Origin: Pelomonas sp. Root1444
Lineage (GTDB): Bacteria > Pseudomonadota > Gammaproteobacteria > Burkholderiales > Burkholderiaceae_C
Direction: 5' to 3'
NCBI RefSeq assembly: GCF_001426885.1
Contig: NZ_LMFP01000029.1
Span: 137,089 to 201,088 of the forward strand
DNA length: 64,000 nt
Shown here in pieces: positions 9,196 to 18,081 of the stretch. The position numbers and the translations under genes were made by a program. The notes below the pieces were generated by a model. That model worked only from the letters and a program-made list of their open reading frames with translations, did no database searches and had not been told where the DNA came from. The first letter of the stretch is position 1. Every line of letters starts with the position of its first letter.

Positions 9196-10193
9196 GCGCC
9201 GACCTTCCCTGGCTGCAGGCGCCGCTGACTGATGCACTGGCGCGCGCTCGTTCGCACGCGCTGCTGGTGCAGGGGCCGGCCGGGGTCGGTCAGCTGGAAC
9301 TGGCGGTCAGGCTGGCCCAGAGCTGGCTTTGCGAAAGCGCCGCGGCCGGCCAGCCGGCCTGCAACCACTGCCCGAGCTGCAAGCTGTTCGCCAGCGGCAC
9401 GCACCCGGACTTCCAGATGCTGCTGCCCGAAGCGCTCGAAGCCCCGGCGCGCGAGTCGCTGGGCCTGCCCTTCGAGGAGCCCGACGCCAAGGCCGGCAAG
9501 GCCAAGCCCAGCCGCGAGATCAAGGTGGAGGCGGTGCGCAACCTGCTTGCCTTCGCCCAGGCCACGTCGGCGCGCGGCAAGGCCAAGGTGGTGGTCATCT
9601 TCCCGGCCGAGGCGCTCAACGGCGTTGCGGCCAATGCGCTGCTGAAGACGCTGGAGGAGCCGTCGGGCCTGCTGCGCTTCGCCTTGGCCAGCCATGACAG
9701 CGCCAGCCTGCTGCCCACCATCCGCAGCCGCTGCCAGCCGTTGCCGCTGGCCCTGCCCGAGCGCTCGGCCGCGCTGGCCTGGTTGGAGGCCAAGGGCGTC
9801 AAGGACGCGGCCGGCCTGCTCGACGCCACCGGTGGCCGGCCCCAGCAGGCGCTGGAATGGGCCGAGGCCGGCCTGACGGACGCCGCCTGGCAGGCCATCC
9901 CCAAGCGCGTGGCCCGCGGCGAGGTGGCGGCCTTGTCCGACCTGGCGCCGCCGCGCGTCATCGACGCGCTGCAGCGCCTGTGCCACGACCTCGTGCGCCG
10001 CAGCCATGGCCAGCCGGGGCAGTTCTTCGCACCGGCGGCACTGCCTTCGCCCAAGCGCGCCGCGCCGCTGCTGGCGTGGGAGGCCGAGCTGCGGCGCGCC
10101 GCCCGGCATGCCGACCACCCGCTGAACGCCGGGCTGTGGATCGAGGCGCTGGTGGCGCAAGCACAGGCCGCGGTGACGGCCGCGGTCCGCTGA
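9189..10193 (+). CDS. holB: DNA polymerase III subunit delta'
   Basis: 334 residues. Delta' is part of the clamp loader that opens the beta sliding clamp. The N-terminal AAA-like domain has a degenerate P-loop ([10 protein letters not shown]), as usual for delta', and the zinc module C-x(8)-C-x(2)-C-x(2)-C around residues 50-65 (CESA...CNHCPSCK). The TLEEPSG segment and SRCQPL sensor region also fit. The start ATG overlaps the end of tmk. Between the zinc module and the next helix is an Ala/Glu/Lys-rich insertion (residues about 85-110) that makes this subunit slightly longer than average. Confidence 0.94.
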   Translation: MLSADLPWLQAPLTDALARARSHALLVQGPAGVGQLELAVRLAQSWLCESAAAGQPACNHCPSCKLFASGTHPDFQMLLPEALEAPARESLGLPFEEPDAKAGKAKPSREIKVEAVRNLLAFAQATSARGKAKVVVIFPAEALNGVAANALLKTLEEPSGLLRFALASHDSASLLPTIRSRCQPLPLALPERSAALAWLEAKGVKDAAGLLDATGGRPQQALEWAEAGLTDAAWQAIPKRVARGEVAALSDLAPPRVIDALQRLCHDLVRRSHGQPGQFFAPAALPSPKRAAPLLAWEAELRRAARHADHPLNAGLWIEALVAQAQAAVTAAVR

Positions 10194-10206
10194 ATACACT
10201 CCAGAC

Positions 10207-10650
10207 ATGAGCGACGCCAACTCCAAGCAAGGCCCGAACACGCAATTCCAGCCCAGCCAGCTGAGCGGCTCGCTGCCGGTGGCGACGGTGGGCGGCGCTG
10301 CGGGCACCGGTGCGCGGCCCAGCGTCATCCAGCTGGTCTTCCGCGAAAAGTCGGCGCTGTACGCGGCCTACATCCCCGCCTTCACCGAGGGCGGCCTGTT
10401 CGTGCCGACCACGCGCGACTACAAGCTCGGCGAGGACATCTACCTGCTGCTGGCGCTGCCCGAGGACAACCAGCGCTACCCCGTGGCGGGCAAGGTCGCT
10501 TGGCTGACGCCGGCCAATGCGTCGGGCGGCCGCACCCAGGGCGTGGGCGTGCGTTTCCCCGGCGACGAGAAGACCCGGCTGATCCGCATCCGCATCGAGG
10601 AAATCCTCGGCACGGCGGTGTCGTCCAGCAAGCCGACGCAGACGCTCTGA
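10207..10650 (+). CDS. pilZ: PilZ domain protein (type IV pilus assembly type)
   Basis: 147 residues. The central RPSVIQLVFREKSALYAAYIP, GGLFVPT and GKVAWLTPAN...GVGVRF segments are those of the PilZ protein encoded after holB in many proteobacteria, required for type IV pilus biogenesis through PilB/FimX-like partners. The canonical c-di-GMP residues (RxxxR and D/NxSxxG) are not seen, as in true PilZ orthologues, so direct c-di-GMP binding is doubtful. The N-terminal 35 residues are low-complexity. It sits 13 nt after holB in the same operon. Confidence 0.9.
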   Translation: MSDANSKQGPNTQFQPSQLSGSLPVATVGGAAGTGARPSVIQLVFREKSALYAAYIPAFTEGGLFVPTTRDYKLGEDIYLLLALPEDNQRYPVAGKVAWLTPANASGGRTQGVGVRFPGDEKTRLIRIRIEEILGTAVSSSKPTQTL

Positions 10651-10660
10651 ATCCGCATCG

Positions 10661-11446
10661 ATGTTCATTGATTCCCATTGCCACCTCAGCTTCCCCGAGC
10701 TGAGGGACAACCTGCCCGCCATCCTGTCCGACATGCGTGCCGCGCAGGTCGAGCAGGCCGTCTGCATCTGCACGCAGATGGAAGAGTTCGAGGCCGTGCA
10801 TGCACTGGCGCTGGAGAACAGCCAGCTCTGGGCCACGGTCGGCGTGCACCCGGACACCGAGGACATGCGCGAGCCCGACGTGGCCGAGCTGGTGCGGCTG
10901 GCTGCGCTGCCCAAAGTCGTCGCTATCGGCGAGACGGGGCTGGACTACTACCGGCTGAACGGCCGCAGCGTCGACGACATGGAATGGCAGCGCGAGCGCT
11001 TCCGCACCCACATCCGTGCGGCCCGGCAGGCGGCCAAGCCGCTGGTCGTGCACACGCGGTCCAGTGCTGCCGACACGCTGCGCGTGCTGGACGAGGAGGG
11101 TGGCGAGCAGGCGGGCGGCGTCTTCCACTGCTTCACCGAGACAGCCGAGGTGGCCCTCGCGGCCGTCGAGCGCGGCTACTACATCTCCTTCTCCGGCATC
11201 GTCAGCTTCAAGAACGCGCAGGACCTGCGCGACCTGCTGAAGCTGCTGCCGCTGGACCGCGTGCTGATCGAGACCGACAGCCCCTATCTCGCGCCCGTGC
11301 CCTTCCGCGGCAAGACCAACTCGCCGGCCTACGTGCCGCATGTGGCCAAGGCGGTGGCGGATGCACTGGGCCTGCCGGTGCCCGAACTGGCCGCCCTGAC
11401 GACGGCCAACACGCGGCGCCTCTTCAAGCTGCCGGAGGCCGCATGA
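10661..11446 (+). CDS. TatD family metal-dependent hydrolase
   Basis: 261 residues, normal for TatD/YcfH enzymes, which act as metal-dependent DNases or amidohydrolases. Metal ligands are visible: DSHCH at the start (HxH), GETGLDYY near residue 91, VVHTRSS near 129, VFHCFTE near 156 and ETDSPYLAP near 205. It follows pilZ by 10 nt and overlaps the ankyrin gene by 4 nt. The holB-pilZ-tatD order matches the ycfH position rather than the tat operon, so a YcfH-type member is more likely than TatD proper. Confidence 0.93.
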   Translation: MFIDSHCHLSFPELRDNLPAILSDMRAAQVEQAVCICTQMEEFEAVHALALENSQLWATVGVHPDTEDMREPDVAELVRLAALPKVVAIGETGLDYYRLNGRSVDDMEWQRERFRTHIRAARQAAKPLVVHTRSSAADTLRVLDEEGGEQAGGVFHCFTETAEVALAAVERGYYISFSGIVSFKNAQDLRDLLKLLPLDRVLIETDSPYLAPVPFRGKTNSPAYVPHVAKAVADALGLPVPELAALTTANTRRLFKLPEAA

Positions 11447-12108
11447 AAAACTGGATCGCCACCTTCGCCCTGGCGGCTGCAGCGCTCTCGGCGCACGCGA
11501 CGCCGATCGACGACCTCGTCATGGCGTCCGAACTGGACGACCCGCGCGCCGTCACGGCGCTGCTGCTGAAGGGCGTGGACCCCAACCTGACCGATTCCCG
11601 CGGCCGCACGCCGCTCTTCACCGCGGTGCGCGAGGGCTCCCAGCATGCGCTGGAGAGTCTGCTGGGCGCGCCGCAGTTGCGCATCGATGCCGTCAATGCC
11701 GATGGCGAGACGCCGCTGATGATCGCGGCCATCCGCGGTTCGCTGCCGGCCGTGCAGGCGCTGGTCAAGCGCGGCGCCGCGGTCAACCGCGCCGGCTGGA
11801 CGCCGCTGCACTACGCCTGCAGCGGCCCGGACAACGGCGTTGCCGCCTTCCTGATCGCGCAAGGCGCCGACTTGAATGCGCGCTCCGACAACGGCACGAC
11901 GCCGCTGATGATGGCGGCCCGCTACGGCAATGGCGACCTCGTGCCGCTGCTGCTCAAGGCCGGTGCCGAACCGCGCGCGGCCAACGAGCAGGAGCTGACC
12001 GCGGCCGACTTCGCAGCCCGTGGCGGCCGCGACCTGATGGCCAAAGAACTGCGCCGCGTCATCCAGGAGCGCCAGCGCGCCGCCGATGCCGCCGGGAACG
12101 CGAAATAG
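11443..12108 (+). CDS. Secreted ankyrin-repeat protein
   Basis: 221 residues. A signal peptide (MKNWIATFALAAAALSAHA) predicts a periplasmic protein. Behind it are about five ankyrin repeats, seen as TPLFTAVREG, TPLMIAAIRG, TPLHYACSG and TPLMMAARYG spaced by about 33 residues, then a basic C-terminal helix. Such proteins act as protein-binding scaffolds; the partner is not evident. It is last in the mltG operon and its start lies in the tatD stop. Confidence 0.9.
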   Translation: MKNWIATFALAAAALSAHATPIDDLVMASELDDPRAVTALLLKGVDPNLTDSRGRTPLFTAVREGSQHALESLLGAPQLRIDAVNADGETPLMIAAIRGSLPAVQALVKRGAAVNRAGWTPLHYACSGPDNGVAAFLIAQGADLNARSDNGTTPLMMAARYGNGDLVPLLLKAGAEPRAANEQELTAADFAARGGRDLMAKELRRVIQERQRAADAAGNAK

Positions 12109-12224
12109 TGCCTGTCCAAGCAGGCGTGTAGGAAAAAGCCTGACAGCCGCTAGCGCGCTGTACCGACTATTGCGCCGGGTCGGGCCTGCCTACAGTGGAG
12201 TCATCGCTTCACACGAGGTCCACC

Positions 12225-12452
12225 ATGCTGTCCACCACCGCCCATCTGGCCGATCCCTTTGCCATGCTGATCGCCCCCGATCAGGTGATGAACGCCATCG
12301 AGCGCTCCGACCGCCTGGCGCGCCTGCAGCGCCGCGTGTACCGTCCGCTGGACCGTCCCTGGATCCCGATGAAGGCCAGCGCCGATTTCGACAGTGAGAT
12401 CGATGCGGAGCCGGAGGTCGAGATCCCCGACCTGTCCGACACCGCCGAATAA
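12225..12452 (+). CDS. Small protein of unknown function (75 aa)
   Basis: Not recognised. 75 residues, with a hydrophobic N-terminal third without a convincing signal, an Arg-rich middle (RSDRLARLQRRVYRPLDRPW) and a very acidic tail (DFDSEIDAEPEVEIPDLSD). The ATG at 12225 is chosen because GAGG lies 7 nt upstream; an upstream ATG at 12195 would add ten residues with no ribosome site. A possible promoter (TTGCGC, 15 nt, TACAGT at 12170-12196) precedes it. It ends three bases before a strong terminator, which argues for a real transcription unit. Confidence 0.6.
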   Translation: MLSTTAHLADPFAMLIAPDQVMNAIERSDRLARLQRRVYRPLDRPWIPMKASADFDSEIDAEPEVEIPDLSDTAE

Positions 12453-12454
12453 GC

Positions 12455-12484
12455 AAAAAGCCCGCTCGAAGCGGGCTTTTCTTT
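12455..12484. terminator. Bidirectional rho-independent terminator
   Basis: AAAAAGCCCGC, loop TCGAA, GCGGGCTTTT then CTTTT. The perfect stem is flanked by A-run and T-run, so it can end the small + strand gene and the efp transcript arriving from the other side. Confidence 0.9.
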
Positions 12485-12503
12485 GTGCGTCGGGAGGTTC
12501 GTC

Positions 12504-13058
12504 TCAGACGCGCTTGCGGTACTCGTGCGTGCGGGTGTCGATTTCGATCTTGTCGCCCTGGGCCACGAAGATGGGCACGGGGATTTCGAAACCAGTCGAG
12601 ATCTTGGCGGGCTTGAGCACCTTGCCCGAGGTGTCGCCCTTGACAGCCGGCTCGGTCCAGGTGACTTCGCGCACCAGCGACGTCGGCAGTTCGACGGAAA
12701 TGGCCTTGCCGTCGTAGAACACCACTTCGCAGGGCATCGCGTCTTCCAGGTACTGGATGGCGTCGCCCATGTTCTCGGCCTCGACCTCGAACTGGTTGTA
12801 CTCGCTGTCCATGAACACGTACATCGGGTCAGCGAAGTAGGTGTACGTGCACTCCTTTTTGTCCAGGATGATCTGGTCCATCTTGTCGTCGGCCTTGAAG
12901 ACGACTTCGGTGCCCGAGTTGTTCAGCAAGCTCTTGAGCTTCATGCGCACGGTGGCGGCATTGCGGCCACCGCGGCTGTATTCGGTCTTCAGCACGACCA
13001 TCGGGTCCTTGCCGTGCATGATGACGTTGCCGGCGCGAATTTCTTGAGCGATCTTCAT
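12504..13058 (-). CDS. efp: Translation elongation factor P, Arg32-modified type
   Basis: 184 residues, exactly the usual EF-P length. EF-P rescues ribosomes stalled at consecutive prolines. The tip of domain I reads EYSRGGRNA with an arginine at position 32, the residue that EarP rhamnosylates in beta- and some gammaproteobacteria; lysine-type EF-Ps carry Lys34 instead. The rest ([14 protein letters not shown], the C-terminal [10 protein letters not shown]) is standard. The gene lies directly downstream of earP on the same strand, but a 113-nt gap with its own -10 like site suggests separate strong expression. Confidence 0.97.
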   Translation of the reverse strand: MKIAQEIRAGNVIMHGKDPMVVLKTEYSRGGRNAATVRMKLKSLLNNSGTEVVFKADDKMDQIILDKKECTYTYFADPMYVFMDSEYNQFEVEAENMGDAIQYLEDAMPCEVVFYDGKAISVELPTSLVREVTWTEPAVKGDTSGKVLKPAKISTGFEIPVPIFVAQGDKIEIDTRTHEYRKRV

Positions 13059-13168
13059 GGTGTTGCGTGGGTAGTTGAAGCCGGCCTGCGTCAATGAAGC
13101 CGGCAAAAGCGCACCAGGCTCCCAGAACGCAAGAAGAATGTTTTCGGCGTGGCGCGGCAAAGCCCGGC

Positions 13169-13174
13169 ATTCTA
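13169..13174 (-). promoter_or_regulatory. Candidate -10 element for efp
   Basis: TAGAAT on the minus strand; its first three bases are the earP stop codon. It lies 111 nt upstream of the efp start. No good -35 is visible. Suggests efp is transcribed apart from earP. Confidence 0.4.
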
Positions 13175-14182
13175 GCGGGAAACCCCAAGGAAGCCGAGAA
13201 GCTGGCTCAGCTGATCGGGCTGTTGCGCCAAATGAGCACGCCAGGCGAGGGAATGTGCGCGGTCCAACTGCGGCAGGGCGGGCAGGGCGGTCATGCCGTT
13301 CCAGCCGCGCCAGAAGGCCGCCCAGCCGGCGGGCAGGCCGGCCGCCGCGATGAAGGCTTCCAGCTTGGCCGCGTGGGCGCCGTCTTCCTGCGGATAGATG
13401 TGCCAGACGAAGGGCTTGCCGGCCCACTGTGCGCGCACGAACGAGTCCTCGCCGCGCACCAGGTTGAGGTCGCTCGCCCACAGCAGCCGGTCGTAGTCGT
13501 CCTGCGTCAGGTAGGGCAGGGCGACGACGCGCAGGCCGGGCCGCTCGCGGGCCAGCGCCTGCAGCGGCCCCGGGCAGGCGAGCAGCAGGGTCGGCTCGCG
13601 GGCCAGTTCGTCGAGCAGGCCGGGCAGGTTCGGGTTGGCATAGACGAACAGGCTGACGACGCGCTCGCCCGGCCGCGCCGCCCAGCCGCGCGCCGCCAGC
13701 CAGGCCGGGCCATCGAAGGTGGCGATGCGCTCCAGCAGGCCCGGCTCGCGCAGCAGCCCGCCGGTGCGCGGCGTGAAGCCGGGGTAGAAGAAATGCTTGG
13801 TCAGCCCCGCGCCGGGGCCGCTGAACTGCGGCGAGGCCAGGCCGTGGCTGCGCTCGACATAGGCCTCGGCGCTGAGGTATTCGAGATTGACCCAGCGCGG
13901 CGCGGGTCGGCGTGCCGCCATGCGGGCGACGAAGGCGGGCGGCAGTTCGCAGCCGAAGGCTTCGATGACAACGTCGCCGGGCTGGACTTCCACATCGCCC
14001 ACCGGCCAATCGCGCAGCTCGATGGCGGCGGGGCGCTGCGGCGCTATCCACGCCAGCGCCGCGGCGTCGTCCACCCACAGCCGTACGTCCTGGCCGCGCG
14101 CGGCCAGGTCGCGCGCCAAGCGCCAGCAGACACCGAGGTCGCCGTGGTTGTCGATGACGCGGCAGAAGAGGTCCCAGAGCAT
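13172..14182 (-). CDS. earP: EF-P arginine rhamnosyltransferase EarP
   Basis: 336 residues. EarP transfers rhamnose from dTDP-rhamnose to Arg32 of EF-P. Recognised by the N-terminal [19 protein letters not shown] with two aspartates (Asp11, Asp15) matching the catalytic pair of the family, the mid-protein [13 protein letters not shown], the [11 protein letters not shown] segment and the nucleotide-sugar motif [15 protein letters not shown] followed by [10 protein letters not shown]. Start ATG at 14182 leaves 31 nt to the divergent uvrC start; longer in-frame extensions would run into uvrC. It forms a functional pair with efp downstream. Confidence 0.94.
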   Translation of the reverse strand: MLWDLFCRVIDNHGDLGVCWRLARDLAARGQDVRLWVDDAAALAWIAPQRPAAIELRDWPVGDVEVQPGDVVIEAFGCELPPAFVARMAARRPAPRWVNLEYLSAEAYVERSHGLASPQFSGPGAGLTKHFFYPGFTPRTGGLLREPGLLERIATFDGPAWLAARGWAARPGERVVSLFVYANPNLPGLLDELAREPTLLLACPGPLQALARERPGLRVVALPYLTQDDYDRLLWASDLNLVRGEDSFVRAQWAGKPFVWHIYPQEDGAHAAKLEAFIAAAGLPAGWAAFWRGWNGMTALPALPQLDRAHSLAWRAHLAQQPDQLSQLLGFLGVSR

Positions 14183-14213
14183 CGCGGAATTGTCCCAGGC
14201 GAAAATCGCGCCG

Positions 14214-16169
14214 ATGTCGAGCCCGCCCCTTTCACCCACCGATGCCGCCGGCGACCCCCAGGCCGAGCGCCTGGCCAGCGAAGCCGCCGAGCGCGCGATG
14301 CGCGAGAAACTGCTGAACGAAGTCAATGCGCTGCCGGCGATGCCGGGCGTCTATCGCTACTTCGACGCCAAGGGCGAGGTGCTCTACGTCGGCAAGGCCA
14401 AGGACCTGAAGCGACGCGTCTGCAGCTATTTCCAGAAGAACCACGGCGGCACGCGCATCGGCCTGATGGTCTCGCGCATCGTGCGCATGGAAACGACGGT
14501 GGTGCGCACCGAGGCCGAGGCGCTGCTGCTCGAGAACAACCTGATCAAGACGTTGAACCCGCGCTTCAACATCCTGTTCCGGGACGACAAGAGCTACCCC
14601 TACCTGAAGATCACCTCGCACGCCTGGCCGCGCATGGCCTACTACCGCGGCGCGGTGGACAAGCGGCACAAGTACTTCGGCCCTTTCCCGAGCGCCTGGG
14701 CGGTGAAGGAGTCCATCCAGCTGATGCAGAAGGTCTTCAAGCTGCGCACCTGCGAGGACAGCGTCTTCAACAACCGCAGCCGGCCCTGCCTGCTGCACCA
14801 GATCAAGCGCTGCTCCGCACCCTGCGTGCCCATCGGCCAGACGCCGGCATACGCCCGCGACGTGCAGAGCGCCGAACGCTTCCTGCGCGGCGAGACCGAC
14901 GAGGTGATGGCGGCGCTGCAGGAGCAGATGACCGCCTATGCCGAGCGCTTCGACTACGAGCTGGCGGCCGAGGTGCGCAACCAGATCCAGGCGCTGTCCA
15001 AGGTGCTGCAGCAACAGGTCATCGAGGAGAGCAGCGCCACCGGCGGTGAACGCGATGTCGACATCCTGGCCGTCAAGGTGCAGGGCGGCAAGGCCTGCGT
15101 GAACCTGGCGATGGTGCGCGGCGGCCGGCATCTTGGCGACCGTGCCTTCTTCCCCAAGCATGTCGACGACGCGACGGCCATCCAGCTCGACGACGAAGAG
15201 GCGCGGTCGCCCGAGCGCCAGGTGCTGGAGGCCTTCATGGCACAGCACTACATCGCTTCTCCGGTGCCCGGCCTCATCGTCGTCAGCGAGCCGGTCGACG
15301 CCAGCCTGGCCGAGGCCCTCGGCACGCAGGCCGGCAGCCGTGTCACGGTGCAGGCGCAGCCGCGCGGCCAGCGGCGCATCTGGCTGGAGATGTGCGTCAA
15401 GGGCGCCGACCTGGCGCTCGCCCGGCTGCTGGCCGAAGAGGGCTCGCAGCACGCACGCACCCGGGCGCTGGTGGACGCGCTGGACCTGTCCGTCACGGAG
15501 ATCGACAAATTCCGCGTCGAGTGCTTCGACATCAGCCACACGGCCGGCGAGGCGACGATGGCCAGCTGCGTCGTCTTCGAGGGCCATCAGATGCAGAGCA
15601 GCCAGTACCGGCGCTACAACATCGAAGGCATCACCGGTGGCGATGACTACGCCGCCATGCGCCAGGTGCTGACGCGGCGCTACAGCAAGATGGCCGAGGC
15701 CGCCCAGCTTGGTACCGGCCGCCTGCCGGACCTGGTGCTGGTGGACGGCGGCCGTGGCCAGGTCAGCATGGCGCGCGAGGTCTTCGAGGAACTCGGCCTG
15801 GACTTGAGCCTCATCGCTGGCGTCGAAAAGGGCGAGGGCCGCAAGGTGGGCCTGGAGGAACTGGTCTTTGCCGACGGCCGCGAGAAGGTCTACCTGGGCC
15901 GCGACTCGGCCGCGCTGATGCTGATCGCGCAGATCCGCGACGAGGCACACCGTTTCGCGATCACCGGCATGCGCGCCAAGCGCGCGGCGACGCGCACGGG
16001 TGGCTCGCGGCTGGAGGACGTGCCGGGCGTCGGCCCCAAGAAGCGCTCGCAGCTGCTGCAGCGCTTCGGCGGCGTGCGGGGCGTGGCGGGGGCCAGCGTC
16101 GATGAGCTCTGCAGCGTGAAAGGCATCTCGCGCGAGCTCGCGGAAGACATCTACCGAGCACTGCATTGA
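14214..16169 (+). CDS. uvrC: Excinuclease ABC subunit C
   Basis: 651 residues. UvrC makes both incisions in nucleotide-excision repair. The GIY-YIG nuclease domain ([24 protein letters not shown], about residues 42-65) makes the 3' cut. A UVR motif with [22 protein letters not shown] binds UvrB. The RNase H-like domain ([27 protein letters not shown]) makes the 5' cut, and a helix-hairpin-helix pair ([18 protein letters not shown]) closes the protein. It is about 40 residues longer than average because of an N-terminal extension and a linker near residue 330. Start ATG at 14214 was chosen because it is the last before the divergent earP gene. Confidence 0.95.
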   Translation: MSSPPLSPTDAAGDPQAERLASEAAERAMREKLLNEVNALPAMPGVYRYFDAKGEVLYVGKAKDLKRRVCSYFQKNHGGTRIGLMVSRIVRMETTVVRTEAEALLLENNLIKTLNPRFNILFRDDKSYPYLKITSHAWPRMAYYRGAVDKRHKYFGPFPSAWAVKESIQLMQKVFKLRTCEDSVFNNRSRPCLLHQIKRCSAPCVPIGQTPAYARDVQSAERFLRGETDEVMAALQEQMTAYAERFDYELAAEVRNQIQALSKVLQQQVIEESSATGGERDVDILAVKVQGGKACVNLAMVRGGRHLGDRAFFPKHVDDATAIQLDDEEARSPERQVLEAFMAQHYIASPVPGLIVVSEPVDASLAEALGTQAGSRVTVQAQPRGQRRIWLEMCVKGADLALARLLAEEGSQHARTRALVDALDLSVTEIDKFRVECFDISHTAGEATMASCVVFEGHQMQSSQYRRYNIEGITGGDDYAAMRQVLTRRYSKMAEAAQLGTGRLPDLVLVDGGRGQVSMAREVFEELGLDLSLIAGVEKGEGRKVGLEELVFADGREKVYLGRDSAALMLIAQIRDEAHRFAITGMRAKRAATRTGGSRLEDVPGVGPKKRSQLLQRFGGVRGVAGASVDELCSVKGISRELAEDIYRALH

Positions 16170-16224
16170 CGACAAGCTGGCGCAAGATGGCGCCGGAGAA
16201 GAAGTTCAACGAGGAGGAGACCGA

Positions 16225-16755
16225 GTGCCCATCATCGACCGTTTGCTGCGCGCCGCGCAGTGGCTGATCGCCCCTGCGCTGGCCGGTTGCGGCGCCGCCC
16301 CGCGTGCGCCGGCGCCCGCGCCCCTGCCGGCACCAGCACCCGCGCCTGTCGTGGCGGCCGCACCTGCCGCGCCCGCGCCGGCGCCCGGCATCACGCTGCC
16401 CAAGCCGCCCGGCATGCCGCCGCCCAAGCCGGTGCGCACGCATGAGGAACTGCGCCGCCAGGCCGCCGAACGCCTGGTCATGGCCAACCCCGAGCGCAGC
16501 TACATGACGCCGGCGCCTTCGCACCTGCTGACCGTCATCGTGCTGGAGGTGGAGTTGAAGTCCGATGGCAGCGTACGCAAGGTCCACGTCGTGCGCCCGC
16601 CGCGGTTCGGGCCCGAGACGCTGCAGATGGCCATCGACGCCGTACACCGCGCCGCACCCTTCGGCGACGTGCGCCGCATGCCGGAGCCCTGGAAGTTCAC
16701 CGAGACCTTCCTGTTCGATGAGGACCGCCGCTTCAAGCCGCGCAGTCTCGACTGA
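16225..16755 (+). CDS. Lipoprotein with Pro/Ala linker and TonB C-terminal-like domain
   Basis: 176 residues. The GTG start at 16225 has a strong GAGGAGGA site. The N-terminus has a short hydrophobic run ending in LAGC (Cys near residue 22), suggesting lipidation. Next is a 50-residue Ala/Pro linker, then about 90 residues (VIVLEVELKSDGSVRKVHVV, AIDAVHRAAPFG, WKFTETFLFDEDRRF) with the beta pattern of TonB C-terminal domains. True TonB has an N-terminal transmembrane helix rather than a lipobox, and no exbB/exbD lie nearby. It is therefore more likely a TonB-C-like envelope protein than the energy transducer for the two receptors in this window. Confidence 0.7.
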   Translation: MPIIDRLLRAAQWLIAPALAGCGAAPRAPAPAPLPAPAPAPVVAAAPAAPAPAPGITLPKPPGMPPPKPVRTHEELRRQAAERLVMANPERSYMTPAPSHLLTVIVLEVELKSDGSVRKVHVVRPPRFGPETLQMAIDAVHRAAPFGDVRRMPEPWKFTETFLFDEDRRFKPRSLD

Positions 16756-16778
16756 ACAGCAGGGGCACAATCGCCGCC

Positions 16779-17345
16779 ATGTTTCTGACCCTCCCGACTC
16801 TGCTGACCTGGGCCCGCATCGTCGCCATCCCGCTGATCGTCGGGGTGTTCTACCTGGACCTGACGCCCGCGCACCAGAACCTGCTCGCCACGACGCTCTT
16901 CATCGTCGTCGCGTTGACGGACTGGCTGGACGGCTACCTGGCGCGCAAGCTCAACCAGACCTCGTCCTTTGGCGCCTTTCTCGACCCCGTGGCCGACAAG
17001 CTGATGGTGTGCTCGGCCCTGCTGGTGCTGCTCAAGCTGCAGCGCGTGGACGCGTTCGTGGCGCTGGTCATCATCGGGCGCGAGATCACCATCTCGGCGC
17101 TGCGCGAATGGATGGCGCAGATCGGTGCCTCCCGCAGCGTGGCCGTGCACATGGTCGGCAAGCTCAAGACGACGGCGCAGATGGTGGCCATTCCCTTCCT
17201 GCTGTACCACGGCCATCTCTTCGGCTTCATCGACACGCAGGAGTGGGGCACCTGGCTCATTTACGCGGCCGTCGTGCTGACGATCTGGTCGATGATTTAT
17301 TACCTGCGCAAGGCCGTGCCCGAGATCCGCGCGAAGGCGCGTTAG
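16779..17345 (+). CDS. pgsA: CDP-diacylglycerol--glycerol-3-phosphate 3-phosphatidyltransferase
   Basis: 188 residues, integral inner-membrane enzyme that makes phosphatidylglycerol phosphate, the first committed step to phosphatidylglycerol and cardiolipin. The CDP-alcohol phosphotransferase signature D-G-x(2)-A-R-x(8)-G-x(3)-D-x(3)-D is present as DWLDGYLARKLNQTSSFGAF followed by LDPVADK, near residues 48-72. Four or more hydrophobic helices flank it. It starts 23 nt after the TonB-C lipoprotein stop. Confidence 0.95.
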   Translation: MFLTLPTLLTWARIVAIPLIVGVFYLDLTPAHQNLLATTLFIVVALTDWLDGYLARKLNQTSSFGAFLDPVADKLMVCSALLVLLKLQRVDAFVALVIIGREITISALREWMAQIGASRSVAVHMVGKLKTTAQMVAIPFLLYHGHLFGFIDTQEWGTWLIYAAVVLTIWSMIYYLRKAVPEIRAKAR

Positions 17346-17567
17346 ACGAGCGCGGTGAGCACGCCGGGCGGCGAGTTGTATCGGGACTTTTCCCGCCCCG
17401 GATCCGGCCGGAGGCGCGTCTAGAATCCGCTTCCCCGCGCGAGCCCAAGGGCGTCCTTCACACCTCTGCGCTTCCTGCAGTACGCGGCAACCCTTCGCAT
17501 CGCTCTGCATCCCGGCCAGGTGCAGCGCCCAACACAGTCCGCCGAATCGTCCAATCTGGGGGCACGA

Positions 17568-17840
17568 GTGAACAAGTCCGAATTGATCGAGCACATCGCC
17601 AAGCAGGCCGACATCTCCAAGGCCGCTGCGGGCCGTGCGCTCGAAGCCGTCATCGGCGGCGTCAAGACGACGCTGAAGAAGAACGGCACCGTCTCGCTGG
17701 TGGGTTTCGGTACCTTCAGCATCACCAAACGTGCAGCGCGCGCCGGCCGCAACCCGCGCACGGGCGATACGATCAAGATCAAGTCCGCCAAGGTGCCCAA
17801 GTTCAAGCCCGGCAAGGCCCTCAAGGACGCGGTGAACTGA
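17568..17840 (+). CDS. hupB: Nucleoid protein HU (beta-type)
   Basis: 90 residues, exact HU length. It binds and bends DNA as a dimer. [25 protein letters not shown] and the arm region [22 protein letters not shown] are diagnostic; [12 protein letters not shown] closes the chain. The start is GTG at 17568 with GGGG about 8 nt upstream; the in-frame ATG at 17520 would add 16 atypical residues. A TAGAAT -10 like box at 17421-17426 would give a leader of about 135 nt. Seventeen HU residues of the DNA-binding arm match both HU and IHF, but KxNPRTG favours HU. Confidence 0.95.
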   Translation: MNKSELIEHIAKQADISKAAAGRALEAVIGGVKTTLKKNGTVSLVGFGTFSITKRAARAGRNPRTGDTIKIKSAKVPKFKPGKALKDAVN

Positions 17841-17874
17841 CACTTCGCCTGCACCAAGATTTCCCGGTTTCCCC

Positions 17875-17950
17875 GGGCGCTTAGCTCAGTTGGTAGAGCA
17901 CCTCCCTTACACGGAGATTGTCGGCGGTTCGATCCCGTCAGCGCCCACCA
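17875..17950 (+). tRNA. tRNA-Val (anticodon TAC)
   Basis: 76 nt. Acceptor GGGCGCT pairs with AGCGCCC and CCA is encoded. The D-arm is GCTC-AGTTGGTA-GAGC, the anticodon loop CTTACAC gives TAC, and the T-arm contains GGTTCGATCCC. The anticodon stem has one mismatch at its base (C opposite A). It lies 34 nt after hupB. Confidence 0.97.
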
Positions 17951-18002
17951 TCCCACCCACGGACGGCACTCGTCGTCCCGCACTTAGAATGCGGCTCCCT
18001 CG

Positions 18003-18029
18003 AAGGCGAACCTTGGTTCGCCTTTGTTG
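18003..18029 (+). terminator. Hairpin after tRNA-Val, possible terminator or ppiD leader element
   Basis: AAGGCGAACC TT GGTTCGCC TT then TGTTGC: a perfect 10-bp stem with a weak T-run. A TAGAAT -10 like box at 17985-17990 lies just upstream, so the hairpin could either end the tRNA transcript or sit in the 5' leader of ppiD. Confidence 0.5.
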
Positions 18030-18081
18030 CGTTTGATTGGCGCTGCCCATGCGCCGCATCTGATCCTCAAGGCCTTCCGAG

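Noticed and set aside
13094-15049. 651-codon + strand open frame spanning earP and uvrC
   Set aside because: It reads antisense to earP and out of frame in uvrC; composition is Arg/Gln/Gly-rich shadow.
14232-16175. 647-codon open frame antisense to uvrC
   Set aside because: It mirrors uvrC exactly and has no recognisable motif or ribosome site.
16225-16755. True TonB energy transducer for the receptors
   Set aside because: It has a lipobox rather than a TonB membrane anchor, and no exbB or exbD lies beside it.
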